Source: Haemonchus contortus (Eukaryota > Nematoda > Chromadorea > Rhabditida > Trichostrongylidae). Taken from it: DNA of 64,000 bases. The translations under genes and the position numbers were made by a program. The notes under the pieces were generated by a model. The model was not told where the DNA came from, ran no database searches, and worked only from the letters and a program-made list of their open reading frames with translations. The DNA is taken from assembly GCA_000469685.2 (NCBI GenBank), contig LS997566.1:3564925-3628924 (forward strand), in the 5' to 3' direction. Positions 32,001 to 44,300 of this stretch are shown here, piece after piece; position 1 is the first letter of the stretch; each line of letters starts with the position of its first letter.

Positions 32001-33081
32001 AATTCTGATGCTGGCGATACTGGATTTCAAAAGAAATGAGGAGTCGGTAGCATGTTGCACTATCCAGCCAGCATTACACGGTTGCTATGAAAACCGACGG
32101 ATACTTTCTCAGAAATCAGATTGTATATAGTGGATTTTCAATAAGCAATAAAAAATAGCAGTGATAAAGGTGTATTTGAGTGAGAAAAAATTTGAATTCA
32201 AGTGGAAACTATCTTGCTCCTCAAGTGCTCCTTCTCGTTGAACTATGTTATCAATCGAGTTTGATGTAATCAAATAAAATCTTATTGACTTTGTAGCGAT
32301 TTTTGGTGTTGTTCTATGTAGTAGGTATGAGTATTGGTAATAAGTATATACTTCTAGAACTAATTTTCTGTTTGCGAGATCTTTCTCACTACATGAATTT
32401 CAGGAAGAAAACGGTATGGTGAAATAAGACGCACAATCTCATGATTGGTATTTGCATCGATTCCCCAGCCGCCCAATCTAACAAAGTCTCCATCCCTTAT
32501 GCCTATGTGGCCCATACAATGAATAGCAGTGGCCAGCCGTACAAATCAGTGCTTTATCCTCCTAGACGAGTCTGGTGCAAATTAACCGACCACGGAGGGA
32601 TGGAAGGATTGGTTGCCCTAGGCGGGTATTGATCCGGGATTCGATTCATGAATTCAAATACTGGATCGATGTATTCTAATCACGGATCGATAACCGCCTA
32701 GCCCAAGCAAGCCTTCCGTTCCTCCGGGGTCGGTTAATAGGTGCCAGACTAGCCTGGGAGGATGAAGCCCTGACTTGTACATCGGCAGGCCACTGAAGTC
32801 ATTGTATGAGCTACATACGCATTCAAAACGTCACTACGATTCTGGATAGAAGTCGAAAGCGCAGCGCATCCCTCAGATATGTCATCAACACTTAGGTTTT
32901 GTACATCAGTTTCTAAAGTCGAAGTATCACTCACCATAATAAAAAGCGAGTGAAGTATGATCGAAAAGAAGCATACAACACTATACACGATAACTGCAAT
33001 TTTCCTTTGGGTTTCATTGAAAATATCGAGTGGTTCCTCTACCGCTATCCTTGTGGCTATCGTCGATACATCAGAAGACAT
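29055..33081 (-). CDS. 7TM chemoreceptor-like gene 2 (7 exons, about 299 residues)
   Basis: Exons: 32935-33081, 31306-31461, 30963-31094, 30658-30791, 29894-30023, 29178-29329, 29055-29103. Donors include GTGAGT (exons 1, 2 and 4); acceptors are mostly TTTCAG-like. Exon 1: start and TM1. Exon 2: GARKFCGWKANFSFTLL and TM2. Exon 3: TM3 with LNLVIALHRL. Exon 4: TM4. Exon 5: TM5, then MLSFARNNELRMTIQ. Exon 6: TM6 with FFLYWEF and TM7 with DMLILPYLILN. Exon 7: short tail NIHAELKSK. The layout matches the other four complete genes exactly in phase. The role is presumed ligand sensing at the plasma membrane through G proteins. Intron 1 carries two SINE copies, and the intron between exons 5 and 6 carries a foldback element. 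Confidence 0.82.
29448..29795. mobile_element. Foldback/MITE with arms of about 160 bp
   Basis: Left arm (29448-29609) and right arm (29634-29795) are inverted copies with a few mismatches around a 24-bp spacer. Ends read TAACCAGAGAGGGG and TTACCAGGGAGGGG. It lies in the intron between exons 5 and 6 of receptor gene 2. A diverged single arm is at 49627-49779. There is no coding capacity. Confidence 0.85.
30124..30424 (+). repeat. tRNA-derived SINE, best copy
   Basis: The head has RNA polymerase III boxes: A box TGGTGTAGTGGCAAGTGG and B box GGTTCGAATCC. A unique body follows (TCCGGGGTCGGTGAATTAG, then CAGACTCGTCTGGGAGGATA, then CACTACGATTCTGAATGGAA) and the tail ends GGATTGATTAACGCC with a CTTTATCC repeat. 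It is in the intron between exons 4 and 5 of receptor gene 2. At least ten other full or partial copies lie in this window. Confidence 0.85.
31520..31625 (-). repeat. SINE fragment
   Basis: Degenerate body of the same SINE (CATTCGACTTCCATGCAGG, CCCAGCCGAT) in the intron between exons 1 and 2 of receptor gene 2. Confidence 0.5.
32499..32650 (-). repeat. SINE copy, partial
   Basis: Body in reverse orientation (GGCCAGCCGTACAAATCAG, CCTAGACGAGTCTGGTGC), head to head with the next copy, in intron 1 of receptor gene 2. Confidence 0.75.
32681..32924 (+). repeat. SINE copy with alternative 3' tail
   Basis: Body as in the best copy, but the 3' end reads TAGGTTTTGTACATCAG and then CTAAAGTCGAA, shared with the copy at 41786. 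It ends 10 bp from the splice donor of exon 1 of receptor gene 2. Confidence 0.75.
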
Positions 33082-33675
33082 TCATGAAAAGCTGTATTCA
33101 CTGGAACTTAACGAATTAATGATGATCTCTGGGAAATGAGCAATGAACATCAGACAGTGAAACTTCTACCACTGAAGGAATGATCAGAAAAGGGATAGAG
33201 GGAAAAAGATAAAAAAGAATCAGTTGAATTGGCCGTGAGCATAAAGCGATGCATTGAAAACAGTGGGATTATAGGAGCGTCAAAGGTCACTTTTTTTGTA
33301 ACTCGTGGTATGGAAGGTTCGAGGTAGAGTGCCAGCCTTCAATGATTGTAGCCTATTCATATGAAGTATAATAGAGACGATTCCTGAGTTCCACGTAAAA
33401 AAAAAACGGGCAACCCAACGCACCTTCACTTAAAGAAAAGAAGAGAAGGGGGAAAACTCAACAGTATCTCAGCTCTTTTTTCCACGCACTCACTCCCCAA
33501 ATCAGATTTTTTTCCAATTTTTTTCAGTTTGATTATCATGTGAATGGGTTCCCATGTAGTGCAAGGAAATATTTCGAATGAATTCATCTGATTACAATTC
33601 AAGGAATGGAGAAAATGCTGGTGAATTGAAATGCTCCTCAAGCAGGTTTTCAAGCAGATGAAACGCAACAAGCTA

Positions 33676-34223
33676 TTGGGTTGTAACATAAGTTCGTAAA
33701 GTTTTGCGTTAGAATAATTGAACAACGACTTGTTTTGTTTTTTTAGCGAAGTGTATATATTCATTCGAAAGAGCTCTTTCTCCTCTACAAAGCTATTTAT
33801 TTGTTTTTTTGGATTTAACTGCTCGTTTTTTTCTGGCTCAGAAATGGCATATCCCGGAGGAAAAAGTCAGCATTTTCGACATCTGCTTTTCCTTGTTTTT
33901 CATCGAGGACAAAAAGCAGCCGAGGCCGCTCGGACATATGCAGTGTGTACGGGGAAGGTGTCTCAGGTGGGTCTACTGCACAAAAATGGTTCGCAAAGTT
34001 CAGAATTGGCGACTTTGACCTTGAAGACACGCCTCGAAGCGGAAGACCTGCAGAATTCGACGAAGAGCATCCAAAGGCACTAATGAAGGAAGTTGGTCGC
34101 CAAACCACTCGGGAATTGGCTGATTATTATAATAATTTATCTAATAATTTATTATTATAATTGTTGTTTTTTGTTCAAATGAATCTTTGTGGAAAAACTC
34201 TACGAACTTATGTTACAACCCAA
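33676..34223 (+). mobile_element. Internally deleted mariner (548 bp)
   Basis: Inverted ends TTGGGTTGTAACATAAGTTC and its complement. TA lies at 33674-33675; the right-hand TA is lost. Plus-strand frames carry mariner transposase N-terminal pieces (AQKWFAKFRIGDFDLEDTPR, SGRPAEFDEE, GRQTTREL) in broken frames that jump straight to the 3' end. It is non-autonomous. Confidence 0.8.
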
Positions 34224-35946
34224 CAGAATCAGTGCCCAAACGGGATTTCTAACTTGATGTTTTTGCTTATTATTACCAGTAGAAAAAAAATAAAAAAAAT
34301 AAAAAAATGTGGGATAATGAAAAAAAATCAAAAAAGGTGGGATAACGGCTTCTAGCACAGTTGAAGTCTTACTGACGTCATCTCAATTACTACTTACTAT
34401 CTCTATCATAGTATGCAGTTTATCATTATTTCCAAATAGCAGTAAGAAACATTGTCCTAACTTCCCACTGTTTCAGTGGAGGCATGTGCCAGGTGTGCGG
34501 TAGAACTGTAGAATAAAGGGATTTGCAGGATGTAAGTGCGCCTTTCTTTCAAAGAGGAACCCTGAAATGACATTAAATTTCGGCACTCACTTCAGCAACG
34601 TACCAGATTTTCTGTTTGGGGTCGTAGAAGCTTCTGAGGTGGTGAGAAATCCGAAGAGGAGACCTTTGAAGAAATTCGGAAGCCTTATTTGATATTAAAG
34701 TAGAAACAAAAGTAGAAACATACCGTATACAGCTAAACGCTTCTCCGTCAGAAAGGCTTAACAATCTTACGGTGTTGATTACTACCTACACTGAAATGAG
34801 ATGTTTGTCCCCAAGAACGTTTGCTCGCAGACAATGGTGAGCTTTCAAACTAACATAACCCTTGAATTAAGTGCTCGTTAGACAAAAATGCATAGAGCGA
34901 GTATCAGAACAAGCGGGAAAGCGTCGCCTCTTTACAACTCGAATCATATGACCGATTACCAAGGTATCTAATCTTCGATCTTACTCTTCCAAGCGACGAA
35001 CTACAATAGGGAATCGATGTCGTGAACGGTTTGTAATGGGTTTTGCCTTTTGCCGCGGACAGTCCAGCGTCTATGTGCTTGGGCTTACCGACCTTCACAA
35101 TCAGGCCTTCAACTTTTGTGCTTCACACACAACGGTGACGTCTTGTAAATAATTTACAGATTACCATCTTACGATTAGTACATTTCGATTAAGAAAGCCT
35201 TTCAGGCTACGCAATTCTGTCTCAGCGAAGAGCTATTGTTTCTTATCCGAATTCCCGACACTACATATCCTTACACCTTCTTGACTTATCTCGAAACCTT
35301 TTTGTTTTCTTTATTGTTTTCAGCGTCAATTTTACAAATTTTCTACAACAAGATTTATTGACGTTATGATCGGAATCTACTGAACATTCAGAATCCTAGG
35401 ATGAAAATGATCACGATATACGACTAGGTAAATGAATAATCACATTTTTTACAACACAAGCTTATATGGAACAGAACTGGTGAAGGGTACTCAAGGAGGG
35501 TTCTACCATTGTCTTCCAGCTCTTTCGAACAACCAAGACTACAACTAGCAAAGCACTAAATGAGTTGATAATGTAGGCTTAGTAAAAGATGGGCAAAAGA
35601 ATTTTTAATGATAACAGGACAAAAATCGTATCCGTCAGTAACGACAAAATTGACGTAAGTGAGATATGAAAAGAAAACGGAACTCATAAGGAAGAGGGGT
35701 GGAAAAAAAAGATAAAAAGGCTGAATTAGGTGTAACTGCGACATTCCAGACATATGAACTAAGGAGTGGTTCAAAAATACCAGTTGGAAAGGAGCACGAG
35801 GATATCACGTTGCCGTCGTCACTACGCTCATTCGTAGCTGTCGGGTTCGCTCTCCTGAAATTCTCATGTGAACTTCACAAAAAAAGTTCTACCAAAACCC
35901 CTTTATTTCATAGATATTCAACAGATAATCTTCCTGAGCAGTAAGT
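34224..35946. other. Intergenic, nothing recognised
   Basis: Between receptor genes 2 and 3. Only short open frames without family resemblance; A-rich runs near 34281-34335. Confidence 0.5.
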
Positions 35947-38900
35947 TTACTTTATTGAGAAAGTACCTTTTCTGTCACACGGCTTGAATAAGCGCTTCAT
36001 CTCGGCATGAAAGCTTCTGAAACAGAAAGATGAAGTTGTAAGTAAAAGCAGTTTTGATGACATTATAAAGCAATGAAGTGAATAAGTACGATAAATCCAC
36101 GTACCGATTGAGAATCATGTACGGAAGTACAAGTACGTCGAAAAACAATAAAACCGAGATTTCAGCTATTACTAAGTCCCATGCACCGTATCCATGCACG
36201 TTGGCAAATTCCCAATAACAAAAGAATATCATTTCTGCTATCATCATGAATGATACCTTAAATTATGAGCCCATCGTAGTTTGGTTGTGTTGCTTCAAAG
36301 AACTCCTGGAGCTTGCCTATCACTCAAAAATTAGGTGTTGACCAAGAATTGCGTGCTAGGAGACCGAGGGGAAGTAGGAACTTCCTTCTAGATCGCTGAA
36401 ATGCCCTCAGTTTTTTCCGAAGCGGCCCAGGACCAGCTTGGTGATCTAGATGGAGGCTCCTAGTCGTCATCTGGGCAAAAACAATGTGGTATTTCTTCTG
36501 TCCAAAGTGCAAAATGTCACGAGTGCAGAAAGTTTTTGTAGAACTGCGTATTTCGATGTTTCAGGAAACTCGGCTCAATCCAAAATTAACCCTCTGGTTC
36601 GAGGACAGGCCTAAGTCCTGTACTTAAAACAATAATGAGTATTGAAGTAGCAGTATGCAGCCTACAATTAGATTCTTGATCCTCTCTTTTTTGATAAAAT
36701 TGTCATAAGCGAAGCTCCAGGAATAGGTGACAACTCACAATGAGTACTGAATCTTGCTTTCAAAGCTTTCGTACTCACCTGCAACGTCATTTTAATCTCA
36801 TGGCTTCGTGAAAATGATAACATCTTCCTTTTGATAAGCGTAAAAAGCAATATTGCATATGCGATAAGATTAACTACTCCGATGAGATAGTTCGATATTT
36901 TATTTAGGCTAAAAATAAAGAATAAAGCAAGTAAACAAGCATTGTTAGACTGACTCTGGAGGAGTCTATAGCGCATCTTGAGAAAAAGGTTCACCATCAA
37001 AACTACGGTTCACGGACCGAACTCGGTCGACGGTCGAAGCTTGCCCGGCCTACTATGCCTTTTCATCCCTCCGGTGTGGGCTAAATACTATCAAACTCGT
37101 CTGGGGGAGGGGGGGGGGCTTAAAAGCGCTGGGATCTACAACAAGTGAGCACCACGGCTCATTGTCACGTACGCTTTCCCAATGCCACTACTATTCTGAA
37201 TAGAAGTCGGGCGCAGTCGAAAACAGGATTGAGAACCTCCAAAAGCTCCCATTCATACCTCGGGATTGATACTGACTACTTTCACCCAAGTTACAGACAC
37301 CTTGATGGCTAACTTCATCCTTTGGTCGGTGTTTGGGCATTTGGACAACACACAGTTCCCTTCCAAGCTTGATTGGACCCCGTGGAATGGAAAGGGAATA
37401 TGATATTGTATTCAGAAAATTAGCTCCGTCTTGCATAGGTTTCGGAACTACCGTGCCATTAACAAAGGCAGGAAATTGTTGGAATAACTCACATCACATA
37501 TGAAACGCGGCTTTTTGTTGGAGAGAAGCTCATTAGAGAGGCTACCCAACGGAAACCAATCAGTTGTGTATTAAAGATTATCACAGTAGTAACGAAAATT
37601 ATGCCGATACCGGTGGTTGTGATCTGAAAGCAGTGAAAAGATGAACGTGGGAAAACAGTTTGCTTGATCAACAAAAAAGCAGCTCCCTAGTACTGTTTCC
37701 CAGGAAGCGCAGTGAAGATCATCCATCTCTCAAGCTAAAGAAGTGCAGTATCAAGTATTCGTGCTTGCTTCAGATTCATTATTCTTACTCGATTACCTAC
37801 AGTCATCCTTACGTAGATTCCTTTCCCATATACTTCGTAGTGGCATCGTAGTCCCCCGCGTACCCAAGAATTTCAGAAGAGCTCGGGAGAAATTTGGACT
37901 ATTACGAAATTTTCAGCGTGTACTTTACGCCCACCCTTATAGTAAACAACAGTCGAACTATCCCGCTCTCGTCATTTCTTCATCTGCATTTGCTCTCGTA
38001 GCGAAACCTCATACAACACTATTGATTTGTACATGGCGCAATCCAAATATATTGGCAGTTCCTGCTTTTCGTGGGAAGCAAGTAAGCGAATAAAACTCAA
38101 ACCTTCTCAACGACCACACTCCCAGGTCTGTTGGCTTGAAAAGGAAAGACTGTGTAGTAGATACGATGCAGGGCTATAACTAAATTAAGCAAAACCACAG
38201 TATAATATGATGAAATAGCGAGGGATCCAAGAAACTGGAAATACTCATCATTAAGGGACGACGACCAACTTTCCCTTCAATCGTCTATCACCAGTGTGAG
38301 CAAAATTCATAAAAATTCATATTATACTATTTATTTATGTTTATTTTTAAATTACCGAAAAAGCCGAGCATAGACTTGTTTTCTTGCCCTTTTTCTCAGA
38401 ACAAGAATGTTAACGAAGTGGTGTTCGAGGGCTACGGAAAAAGTTCCTTTTTTTTGAAAGGTAGTCCTGTTTCTAGTTTCACTTAAATTTATTAATTGAT
38501 TTTATTAATTGATTTTATACTTTAGTTTAACCTTAATTGAAATTTTTCTGAAAATTTGAAAAATCATAAATGTAATTCTCAAATTGCGAAATATTTCAGG
38601 TTTGGTAATGAGGTGTGAGAATGCCTAAAAAAGCTGAACTAGACAATAACTTACAATCCATAGGAATTGATACTTCTCCCAATTCATATAGAATAATGCA
38701 GTGACGCATGATATCATGTGAACAGAGAAATAGACTAGTGCCATTGTTGATAGGAAAATTAGAAGGGTAAAAGAAAAGTTTGCTTTCCATCCACGTAACT
38801 TTTTAATACCCTTAAAAACCAAGTTTTATTCGACGTCCTTTATGTCACAGCTTCCTCTGATCACTTGGGCAACCTGAGGCAGGAAAGAGGCTTTCCATAG

Positions 38901-39454
38901 TTCAGTGGCGGGGCCCAAGAACCTTAGGAGGTGTTTTTTTAAAATATTTCTATCATTTTCACAAGGTTGGCGATTTATGCATCTCTAACCTTGTGAGACT
39001 ATCGCATCGCCTACTGCTGCGTTAAAACAGCTGCTAACAAAATATTTTCATCATTGTGCCAGGCCATCTTAAACTACAAAGTGCTTTACTTTTTTTGTAG
39101 TTGTCGACTTCAGTGCAAGAGGGTAAAGTAGGAGAACCTCACCCAGCTCAGATTTCCGTAAAGACCCGAACAATGTGTATCTATCCTTTATAATGGTGCA
39201 CATACATAGTCAGAGGGCGGGTGTGGAGTGAAGTCAAGAGAAAGAGAGGACAATGGGAAAATATCCCTTCAAAAGGACGCCCCACGATTTTATCAGCATA
39301 TACATATGTATACGATAGTATCACCACCTACCATTATGAATAACGTGTGGAGGATAATGGAGGATATGGAGATGACGTAGTACAAGATGACGGCACAGGT
39401 TCTTTTGACGCCAACGAAGAGCTCAGGTGGTGCGGCTACGGTGCTTGAAGACAT
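35947..39454 (-). CDS. 7TM chemoreceptor-like gene 3 (7 exons, about 297 residues)
   Basis: Exons: 39332-39454, 38655-38810, 38103-38234, 37493-37623, 36779-36908, 36105-36256, 35947-36016. All phases match the family (0,0,0,2,0,2). Exon 1 encodes 41 residues with TM1. Exon 2 begins GIKKLRGWKANFSFTLL. Exon 3 has LNLVIALHRIYY. Exon 4 has LIGFRWVASLM. Exon 5 ends SHEIKMTLQ. Exon 6 has FFCYWEF and DVLVLPYMILN. Exon 7 has SFHAEMKRL. The start is supported by a GTGACTTCAG acceptor 16 nt upstream. AATAAA overlaps the end of the coding region (plus 35951-35956), just before the stop. A SINE sits in the intron between exons 4 and 5. Compact compared with its neighbours. Confidence 0.85.
37018..37215 (+). 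repeat. SINE copy, degraded
   Basis: Body remnants (CATCCCTCCGGTGTGGGCTA, CAAACTCGTCTGGGGGAGG, CACTACTATTCTGAATAGAA) with an expanded G run near 37107. In an intron of receptor gene 3. Confidence 0.7.
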
Positions 39455-39470
39455 TGTTTAACGAATTCTT

Positions 39471-39480
39471 CTGAAGTCAC
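39471..39480 (-). promoter_or_regulatory. Candidate trans-splice acceptor of receptor gene 3
   Basis: GTGACTTCAG on the minus strand, 16 nt before the ATG at 39454, as expected for spliced-leader addition in nematodes. Confidence 0.45.
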
Positions 39481-41316
39481 GTTATCTGCTGTAGGAACAA
39501 AACTTGCTTCAGGCAGTGAAAGAAAGAAGTAAGAGCTGCATGGAGCGGAACGCTACAATTTTTTTCCTATTCAAGTCTCAATATTCGAGTATGAGTAATG
39601 GATTACAAGTCAATCTCACTTTTTCAAATCGCCCCAGCAGTTTCAAAGTCATAATGAAGAATAGTGTTATGCATTTTCCAGGAATCTTTTACTCAGTAAC
39701 TTCCTTATTCTCACCTTTTGGCCTGAAATCACACTTCATTTCTTATCACCAAAATAAAATCTAAATAAATAATCAGCTCCTCTTGTCAATAGTATCGTAA
39801 CGAAGTCATTAGGCCTATAGTTCAAGAGCTACGTCCGAGAAAAGTAGGGGAAATGAAAAAACAATAAAACATATACGTTGGTAAAGAGCATCTTGAAGTC
39901 TTGAAGCATGAGAACCCATAAATCATGTCAGGAGAATAGGATTCAATCTGAATATTGGCTTACGTTTAAATAGTGAAGCAAAATGGAGTGGGGGCAAAGT
40001 TATTGCACTCAGTACTAGTTTCTTTCAATATATGCCTAACTGATCAAAGCGGAAACATAGTTCCTACAATTTCGAATAATAAAATGAATAGCGCCGATTA
40101 TGACCTCATTTCGTATAGAATCGCATTGAAAACCAAGTAAATTATGCAAATTGGACAATTCATTAGGGCAGATTAGATTCGCGTTAAGACGGATATCCTT
40201 GAATAAACACCCCTAAAATGAAAGATTTAACTAACTAGGAAATGAAAGATCTTACGTCAATGGGGCTTTTTGAAGTGAGGTCCATTATTGTTTGACCATT
40301 TAACAACGATAATCAAATCAAAATTCATTGTTTCTCTCTACTCATTTTGCTGGTGGTCTAAGATCGAATCAGTTGAGTTTGCAGCTTGAAAGGAGTCTAC
40401 CATATTTTGCGTTGAGCAAATATGCGCTTCTGTTCATTATGATTGTTTTTGGACCAATCTATCGCTGAAAGATTGAATGACATTGCCCAAAACGTGTCGT
40501 AATGGTAGACTCGCTGAGAAGAAAGTATACAGGATTAGGTCCTTAACATTTTTTTGGCATTGATCAATCCTGTCTGAGGGATATGCCCCGCATTCGACTT
40601 CCATTCGTATTTAATGCGTATGTGGCCTATTGAATCGTTTTGTGTGGCCAGGCAATGTACGAGTTAGTGCTTTTGTCCTCCCAGACGAGTCTGGAACCAG
40701 TTAACCGACCCCGGAGGGATAGGAGGCTTGGTTGGGCTGGGCGAATATCGATCCAGAGGACGATCAGGTGTATTCAAAAACAAGGGCATTTTACATATGA
40801 CTTTGCCTCTATGTTCACTGCGTCGTGCGTGCGTAGGGCAAAACTCTCAGTTAACAAAAGTATCCTACTTCTCCATCCCGGGTAACTTCTAGAGTCATTA
40901 TCCACTTTCCATCTGGTCCCCATTATTACTGCTGCTTTGCCTTTGATGATATGTGCTGTGTAATTAGACGGTTTTGACTTTAAAAGAACGGTTGCAGCTA
41001 ACATTTATTGAATCCAATAAGGGAACAAATAGAAAAATAACCTATTAAGGTATGCTAAACTTGTATGAAACATCGAATCAACCCTTTAGATCATGTCTTT
41101 TTGATCAGTAGTCACCGAAATTCCAGCAAAACGCTCGGAATCTCTGGTGAGCTGACTAACGTTTCCAAGGAAATGATAATTTTTCAGATACCGTAGCTGA
41201 GCTTGAGAGTTGATTCAGTGTGGCGTACAAATCAGCTTTGTTTAGGCAGTCGATCTCGTATCACAACAATCAAAAACAATAGCAACAAGCAAGCAGTTGG
41301 AGTTGAAGCGTTTCTG
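39481..41316. other. Intergenic between receptor genes 3 and 4
   Basis: Holds one SINE copy (40540-40765) and otherwise nothing I recognise. Confidence 0.5.
40540..40765 (-). repeat. SINE copy, partial
   Basis: Reverse-orientation body and tail (TGGCATTGATCAATCC, GCATTCGACTTCCATTC, CCCAGACGAGTCTGGAACC), head truncated. Confidence 0.8.
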
Positions 41317-44300
41317 TCAATTCCCACTCCATGCCCTTCTTTTACTTCCATCTGATTGCATTCCAATTCCAATTCTTACAAAGTTCGTAGTCTTCCTGCC
41401 GCAGCGAGCAAATATTCGCTTAAGCTCGGCATGAATGTTTCTGAAACAAAACTTGCACTATAAAGAAAACTATCAACAATATTCACCACAATGGTAACCA
41501 ATAGAAGAAGTACGGTAAGACAACGAACCTGTTAAGGATCAAGTATGGAAGGATGAGTACGTCGAGAAACAACATCAAGGCTGTCTCAGCTATCAATATA
41601 TCCATACCAGCACCATATCCCTGCACAGGAAAGAATTCCCAATACACGAAAAATCCCACTTCTTCCGCCATCATAATCGACACCTGAAGCTTGAAGGATT
41701 GCTATTTGACTATCCTTTACGTGGGGTTCATTTCTGAACCTCGATTATGTCCCTCAAGATGGCATATTTTGCTTCATTTAACTTTGAGGGACGGATGTGG
41801 TGAACTTTCACGTGCACAGGCATAATCACGGGTTCGAAACCCCGGCTCGATATCCGCCTAAACCAACCAAGCCTTTCACCCCTACGGGTCGGTTCATTGG
41901 TACCAGACTGTCTGTGAGGGTGAAAGCACTGACTCGTACTCTGGCCAACGCAAGTCATTGTGCAGGTCACTGCGCTTCAGTACGTCACTACGATTCTGAA
42001 TAAAAGATGAAAGCGGGGCGCATCCCTCGACAAGTCATTAACACCTAGGTTTTGTATACCAGTTCCTAAAGTCGAAATGATCCTACCCCAATTTCACTTC
42101 GAATCTGTGAAGTGATCAGCTCTTTTGATATGTTCCACGAGTAGAAAGCGTAGACGCCCAGGGAGGTTATCCTTATTGCCACTCTTACAGTCATAGGGCC
42201 GTCTATGTATGTTCAACATTCGTGTCACCAAGCCTACTTCTGATTGAAGCATGATCTTGACAAATGTTCTGCCCAGTACTGGCTGTTGATGCCGAACGCA
42301 GATGACAGAGATGACAATGCCGTAGTGGATCAAATTAAACTCTTTTCATAAAGAACGTACCTGTATCGTCACTTTAAGTTCATGATTCTGAGCAAACGAT
42401 AGCATTCTCTTTTTCGCAAGAATAAAAAGTAATAATGCATAGGCGAAAGAGTTCACAATTCCACTCAGATAGTTGAAGACTTTGTTGATTCTTGAAAATA
42501 ACAAAAATCAGAAAATTGGATTGTTAGTGAAGGAAGCTAGGGCAAATGGACTTCGAAGGACCGGTTGGCAGGGAGCCTGTGCAATGCGACCCCTGGGAGG
42601 AGACAATAGAGAGTTACTCCACAGACGAGGAAATGTCTTAGTCTTCCAGTAGACCTCTTTAGCTACATACAAAGCTAAATGATGTCGCTGTTAAAAAATT
42701 AAGGAAAGAAGGGTCACATAAAGGGAGTTCTCAATAGAAGTTCCGCGATGGTGAATAGATTTTTTGACAAATTGTAGTCAGCTGAAAATTGCAGGGGACG
42801 GTGTTCTTAAGATTTACGCTCAGAGGGCCAGTTCTCAAATTCTAAATTAGAAGTGGTGCCAAAGAACAGTCAATTAGCAGAATTCATAAAATACGGTAGA
42901 GAAGTAGAGAAATGATGACGCATTAGCAGTTACTGCGCTACTAAAAGTTCATCCGACTTGAGAAACTGTGAATATGGGTTAATAATAGAAAGTACCCAGT
43001 GATTACGAGGCTTACTGGGATGATGAAATGGAGCTCGTTAGCTTATTTCTTGTATTTCTTAGACAATATGCTGAGTAAGCAGCGGGCATATTCGTTTGTT
43101 TGAGCTCGTTAGAAGCATATGCTACCCTCTTGTGAATGATTTTCCTCCTAATATGGAAGAAATTCCCCACATATGAATTGGGGTAATACTTTTCCGAAGT
43201 GGGCCACACACTATCCCAAAAAGCTGTTGAATGAGACCACTCGGTAGCATTCTGTCCTGCGCGTTCTATTCTGTCATTTTAATTGGAGGGCATCTTACAG
43301 TACTTTGAAGATTTCTCATAGTTTTTCTCCCTCGAATTCAACGCATGATACAATCACTGATAAGGCTGCTACTATCGCAAAAGATCATTACAGCGCTACA
43401 ACTTCTTTGCTTGGGCGGCACTTTGAAAACTTCATTTTTTCTAGAAATTATCTTAAATTCATCATCGGTAAAATCTGCTCGTATAATAACTTACATATCG
43501 AATAAAATAATATTACGATTTCGCATAGCCACAAAACCCATAGCGGAATTGATCCAACGAACACCGATCAGCTCAGTGTTGAGGACTATCACGAACAGAA
43601 TAAAAATCACACCAATGACGGAGAAGATAGCCTGAAATCATTGGATTGACTCCACAGCGGAAAGTAGTGATTTGTGTTATCTTTCCTCGATATTTTCGTG
43701 GAATCGGGTCATGGGTCTTCCTGTATGTAGCACACGATTACCTACACTGTTCGTATATTATGATCAGTTGTGTGCCTAGAAGAATCGAGCGCAAGGAAGT
43801 GCACGAGGTGGTCATGGTTGGATCGGTTTCTTGAACCATAACCGTCTAGCTAAAGTGTATAAAGGAATCACAGTGAGATCCACAACGACGTTGCCTTAGA
43901 ACATATTTCCAGTAGAAATAATACTTTTTTTAGGATAACCCACGGTAATGTGGCATATATTTTTTTTAGCTTTAAACTGCTTAGCAAAGTTCGAAGTCAT
44001 TTAGATACGATGTTCTGAGAGTGCACTATCACCGTAGTATTTACTGTAACGGGCTCAAAATACTCAGGACCTCTATATAAATAGGCAGTAAAGGATTGAC
44101 AAAGGTTGTTTTGGCTATTATGTTATACCATAATGTCATCTGTGATGTCACATGTTATGGTTTCTATGAAAAATGTCATCTGATATTGGTTTCTATAAAA
44201 AATAAATGTATAAATCCGATAGGATAGCTTTTTCAATCATAAAAATTATGTAAAGGAAGGTAGCAGGTAGATTTGTGGTCGTCTACAGTGTACATAACCT

